The notes below the pieces were generated by a model. That model was not told the origin of the DNA and did no database searches. It saw only the letters and a list, made by a program, of their open reading frames with translations. From Phorcus lineatus (lineage: Eukaryota > Mollusca > Gastropoda > Trochida > Trochidae): a DNA stretch of 64,000 bases. The position numbers were made by a program, and so were the translations under genes. This document shows, piece by piece, positions 60,290 through 64,000 of the stretch. The stretch's first letter is position 1. The number at the start of each line of letters is the position of its first letter. The stretch lies in NCBI GenBank assembly GCA_921293015.1, contig OV121085.1, positions 17,323,731-17,387,730 on the forward strand, read 5' to 3'.

Positions 60290-60725
60290 TAAATCAGGTT
60301 AACTTTTCTTATTTCCTTATGTCATACAAACTTGAAAAACTTGTTTTGATTTTCATATATGAATGTATAGTGTACATGGAGAATGCACTGAAATAAAAAC
60401 GTTCAAGATGCTTTTCTTATTTCCTTACATCACCCAAACTTGAAAAACTAGTTTTGATTTTCATATTTGAATGTATAGTATACATGGAGAATGCACTGAA
60501 ATAAAAACGTTCAAGATGCTTTTCTTATTTCATTAAATCACCCAAACTTGAAAAACTAGTTTTGATTTTCATATTTGAATGTATAGTATACATGGAGAAT
60601 GCACTGAAATAAAAACGTTGAAGATGCTTTATTATTTCCTTATATCATCCGAACTTGAAAAACATGTCATATATAAATTTAAATGTATATGTGTACATAG
60701 AGAATGCACGGAAATAAAAAAGTAG
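60290..60725. repeat. Tandem repeat, 108-bp period, four copies
   Basis: AAATAAAAAC-type text closes the units at 60391, 60499, 60607 and (variant) 60712. Units share GATGCTTTTCTTATTTCCTT, AACTTGAAAAAC and ACATGGAGAATGCACTG. The first three are very close; the fourth has small deletions. Confidence 0.9.
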
Positions 60726-63424
60726 TAGAGTCATACCATCTAATTTTTCAAGATCTGTCTTATGTCTTGGTTTGGATCTCATATCAAATGATATAAATGC
60801 ATGTGTATATTCATATCACACTAATGAGAATACAGAATGTTGTTGCAGAATATATTCAATAGCTAAAAATGCAGGAAGGAGTGGTGCCAGCAAAGTAAGG
60901 CACTTATCACCTTCTTGGAAATTCAGCTACTGTGGTGATATTAGATCATAGAGAATATACATCTAAACTGCCTAAAGCACATTATGAGCATCATATTTCT
61001 ATAAAAATATCTCCATGTCTAACCCAGCTGCACTGCGTCTTTAATCAAGTTTACATGTATGAAAAATATTCTCTTAGACATGCAAGTCTTCTAAAAAAAT
61101 CATGAATTTTTAATTCTAATTTAGCTATTTTGGTTAGAGAAATTTTCTATCGACCTGTAGATAGTCCAGCTTTGTGGAAAGCAAGGGAAATTGGTTACAT
61201 AGGCAGAATATTTTTTGGATGATTATATAACCCTACTTATTAGTCATGGAGTAAATCTTGCATTTGCCTACTGTAGGTTCAATATGATTTTCACTTTCTA
61301 TTTGTTTCATTTAATCTTAAAGACTAAATTTATGAATCAATGGAAAGTCAAAGATCTTTCTTTCCCATAAATAAGGGGGACAAATTTTGTCTCGGATTTA
61401 ATAAAATTGATGCGTCAGAACAGTTATTTCTTTTCCTTAAAGCTTATTTACTAAACAATCAATTGTAAGTTATTACTTAATTTCAGCACAAACATAAATA
61501 ATAAAACATACAATATCTAATATGTTTCATAACGTAAATTTTGTTGCAATGATGGAATGGAATTCAGAACAGGTTCTTTTATTCTTTTCAGAATAAGTCA
61601 TCTTCCTGAGTACTGGCAAATTGATGAATGCAAAAAATGAAAATAGAAAATGATGATCCAGAAATAGTCATGGAATAATCACTTGCGCCATAGGCCATAA
61701 GAACTGCTTCCAGAAGAAACTACAAGAGAATGGATTTATCCTAATTTAGCGGGACCAGACTACGGTCTGTCATATCTCATTGCTGCAATTGTACATGTTA
61801 AGGAATTGTAAAATCAATGATAAATGATAGAGTTCCCTGACCTATCATGCAGTAAACACAAGGTGACAGACGATAACCTCCAATATTAGACCCTGCGTAA
61901 TTAGACTGATCATAGATTCCAAGAAATACTTCTCCTTGCAGGCGAGTTCAGAACCATTCTGGCTATCTCTGACTTCTGGTAACGAGCCATGGCTGTCATC
62001 AATTGGCCTGGGAAGAGATAGGCTGGAGGATTTGGAAGAACATTATTGACTCTGCAATATTATTAGTGGGTCGAAGATAGAATCTTCTGTGTCAATATTG
62101 GAAAGATGGCAGCTTTGATGAAGGGATGAATTCAGTTTTGGTCTGTAATGGTCTAAAACCAGACTGAAGGTGGGAATTCATAATGGCCAAGTCACAAAGA
62201 GACTGTCTAGTACACGAAACCTTTTCACTTATTTTGGAATGATTTTCAAAAGAGAGTTGCTATATGGGATCTGATAATGTCCCAGTCACAAAAGGCTTGT
62301 CTACCAAATGGAACATTGAATCAAACTATATCTCAGAGGAATTTTCAAAGGATGGCCGCTAATGTATTGGAACCTTTTTGATACAATTACATGTGATATT
62401 TCGAAATGCCCGGTCAGAACAGCATGTCTAATGTATGAAACCTTTTTATCTACTTGTATTTATAAAAAATTCAAAAGCAAAGCTAATGATGCTAAAAGCC
62501 TTTTCTTACCATTCCTAAAGGCAGGACTGAAATAGAAGAAGAAATAGTAGAAGGGAACATTGAAGCAATATCTCAGAGTGATTTTGAATGAAATTTGACA
62601 AATATTTTTCTTAGAAATTTTTATAATATGCTAAAATGTTAATAACTGTCTCTGACACATTAGCAAATGGAACTAAAATGCGCCCTTGACACATACTGCT
62701 ATTTTTAACATCTAATTACCACCTCAGAAAAATTTCCAAGGAAATGCTTATGTTCAAGTGAGATTTTTGATGTCTTTGAAGGAAGCTAGATGATAGCTAA
62801 GGCACTGTAACATATTTTCCTAACAAAATAATGGAATCTCACAAAAAGAACAAATGGTTCAAATTGCAAGATAATCTCCTTTGAAAAAAAATGAGCTAGA
62901 TTTAGATTTAAAGGTTTCTGCAAGTCAAACTGATCCATTTCCCTGCATCAATATAATTAAAGGTGTTCACACCTAAATGACTGCTTAAAGGGAAAGTATC
63001 ATGTTTTTTGACAAGATTTATTTCTTCAAATTTCCCCAACAAACATTAATAAATTAGTTTATGCCAAATGTATCATCTGCTGAGGGTCAAAACATCTCAA
63101 TACTCATCCTGATCATCCGTAGTAGAGGAAATATTCAAGTATCAAGCAGAAACCACTGGCAGCCATTTTTGTGTGAACACCTTTTAATCATTTGAGGAAG
63201 CGAAATGAATTTGCAATCACGGTATGTTCATTTTAAAATTGCTTCTTTTGTTGAATAACATTGTCTTGCAATTGATAACATTTATAATTGCTTTGGTGAG
63301 ATCACCTTTGCCATCCTCAAAAACATGCTACATTCTAAGTGTTTGTAGCATGTTTTTTTTAGGAAAATAGTGGAATCTACCAAAAGGATTATAAATGCTA
63401 CAAATTGTTAAACAATCACCGTTG
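60726..63424. other. Intergenic stretch with dispersed-repeat fragments
   Basis: Copies or pieces of the GTGTGAACACCTT family lie at about 62955-62990 and 63125-63205. The block at about 61680-62120 is more complex and less AT-rich, with no ORF. A 9-bp hairpin (CATGCTACA/TGTAGCATG) lies near 63325-63353. No gene is supported. Confidence 0.4.
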
Positions 63425-63480
63425 ACAACTTCCCTTTTGGGACAATAAAGATTATCTTATCTTATCTTATCTTATCTTAC
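63425..63480 (+). mobile_element. 3' tail of a non-LTR retrotransposon or SINE
   Basis: TTCCCTTTTGGGACAATAAA, then GATTATCTTATCTTATCTTAT and two more CTTAT units. A GGGACAATAAAG stem followed by a pentamer array is the usual look of CR1/L2-like LINE tails in animals, where the short repeat takes the place of poly(A). Only the tail is recognisable. Confidence 0.5.
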
Positions 63481-63714
63481 AAATAAATGTTTTCTATAAC
63501 AAATTTTAAAGTTTCTGTAAGCTACATTAATGAATTTCCCTGTCCCACATGATTAAAAGGTGTTCACACTAAAATGGCCGCTTGAAGTTCTTGCTTGATA
63601 AGCAACTTCTTATTCTACAACTACAGCTAATCCAGTTGAGTAATAAAATGTTTTACCCTTTGAAGAAAATATATTTTGCAGTAACTAATATTTCATTTGG
63701 AAATTCAAACAAAT
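63481..63714. repeat. Short stretch with a minus-strand dispersed-repeat copy
   Basis: AAAGGTGTTCACACTAAAAT at about 63557-63576 belongs, in inverse orientation, to the GTGTGAACACCTT family. Nothing else is assigned. Confidence 0.45.
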
Positions 63715-63890
63715 TAAAAGAACAGGCACTGTAGCTCATTAGGTTGTAATCCTCACTATAGTCAAGAAGTCTGTACACAATTTGAGGAGAAGTCGAAAAA
63801 GTGAAAGGTTTACAGACGCGTGAACAAATAAAGGACCGGATGCCAGGTGCCATGCTTGATGAGCATAGAACAAAAAACTGCTAACCACTT
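63715..63890. repeat. Single copy of the repeat family behind the 98-bp array
   Basis: Reads GTAGCTCATTAGG ... AAGTCTGTACACAATTTGAG ... GAGAAGTCG ... CCGGATGCCAGGTGCCATGC ... GATGAGCATAGAAC. The middle matches the units at 56375-57190 and the block at 39845-40090. This is the most complete version in the window. Confidence 0.6.
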
Positions 63891-63959
63891 ATTCTCAGAT
63901 AAATGTCAAATTAAACAAAATAGCCGTCCTCAAGGTGAACATTACACTCTGATATGTAC

Positions 63960-64000
63960 ATGCCAGGCCCGTAGTAAGCGAGGGGGGGCGGTGCTGGGGG
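63960..64000. repeat. G-rich repeat edge
   Basis: Starts GCCAGGCCCGTAGTAAGCGA and passes into G runs up to the window end. G/C-run text of this kind also occurs at 50215-50235 and 45545-45600, suggesting a dispersed element cut by the window edge. Confidence 0.35.

Overview
This is animal nuclear DNA. It is AT-rich and has long intergenic and intronic stretches, spliceosomal-type exon borders, many miniature transposons with intact terminal repeats and target-site duplications (TSDs), tandem arrays and simple repeats. No bacterial-style gene layout is present. The gene content (one family 92 glycosyltransferase) and the repeat style (short non-autonomous TA-flanked elements, a hammerhead ribozyme tied to a Penelope-like remnant, dispersed repeats found both singly and in arrays) fit a marine invertebrate, most likely a mollusc. 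That assignment is inference.

Layout. 1-815 is the left copy of a duplicated segment whose right copy lies at about 12592-13690. The only complete protein-coding gene is on the minus strand at 9721-11262: an intronless ORF of 513 residues for a type II membrane glycosyltransferase of the GT92 (DUF23) family. Its 5' UTR begins at a probable splice acceptor near 11525, so at least one upstream non-coding exon is expected; candidates lie at 15100 and 27126. The right duplicated segment begins about 1.3 kb upstream of this gene, so a GT92 paralogue may lie just off the left edge.

Isolated exon candidates of multi-exon genes are a plus-strand first coding exon with a mitochondrial-presequence look (32766-32853), a well-bounded 147-bp minus-strand exon (50291-50437), and weaker ones at 40339, 40475 and 44254. 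I recognise none of their products, and no full gene can be assembled.

The rest is repeats. They include two TA-flanked 0.37-kb MITEs (14691, 46554), two Tc1/mariner-like 0.6-kb MITEs (47781, 53888), and an hAT-like MITE with an 8-bp TSD (48542). There is a foldback element with an interior of palindromic TAATTAGG units (35423-36009) and other foldbacks at 5003, 24987 and 33522. A perfect 104-bp palindrome lies at 58173. A Penelope-like remnant at 46033-46389 carries a complete type I hammerhead ribozyme, and a small poly(A) retrocopy with a 14-bp TSD lies at 3601. Tandem arrays have periods of 20, 38, 98, 108 and 117 bp.

The most notable items are the hammerhead ribozyme, the TAATTAGG foldback, the perfect palindrome, and a tandem duplication at 47721-49043 in which each copy holds a different transposon and so shows the empty site of the other.
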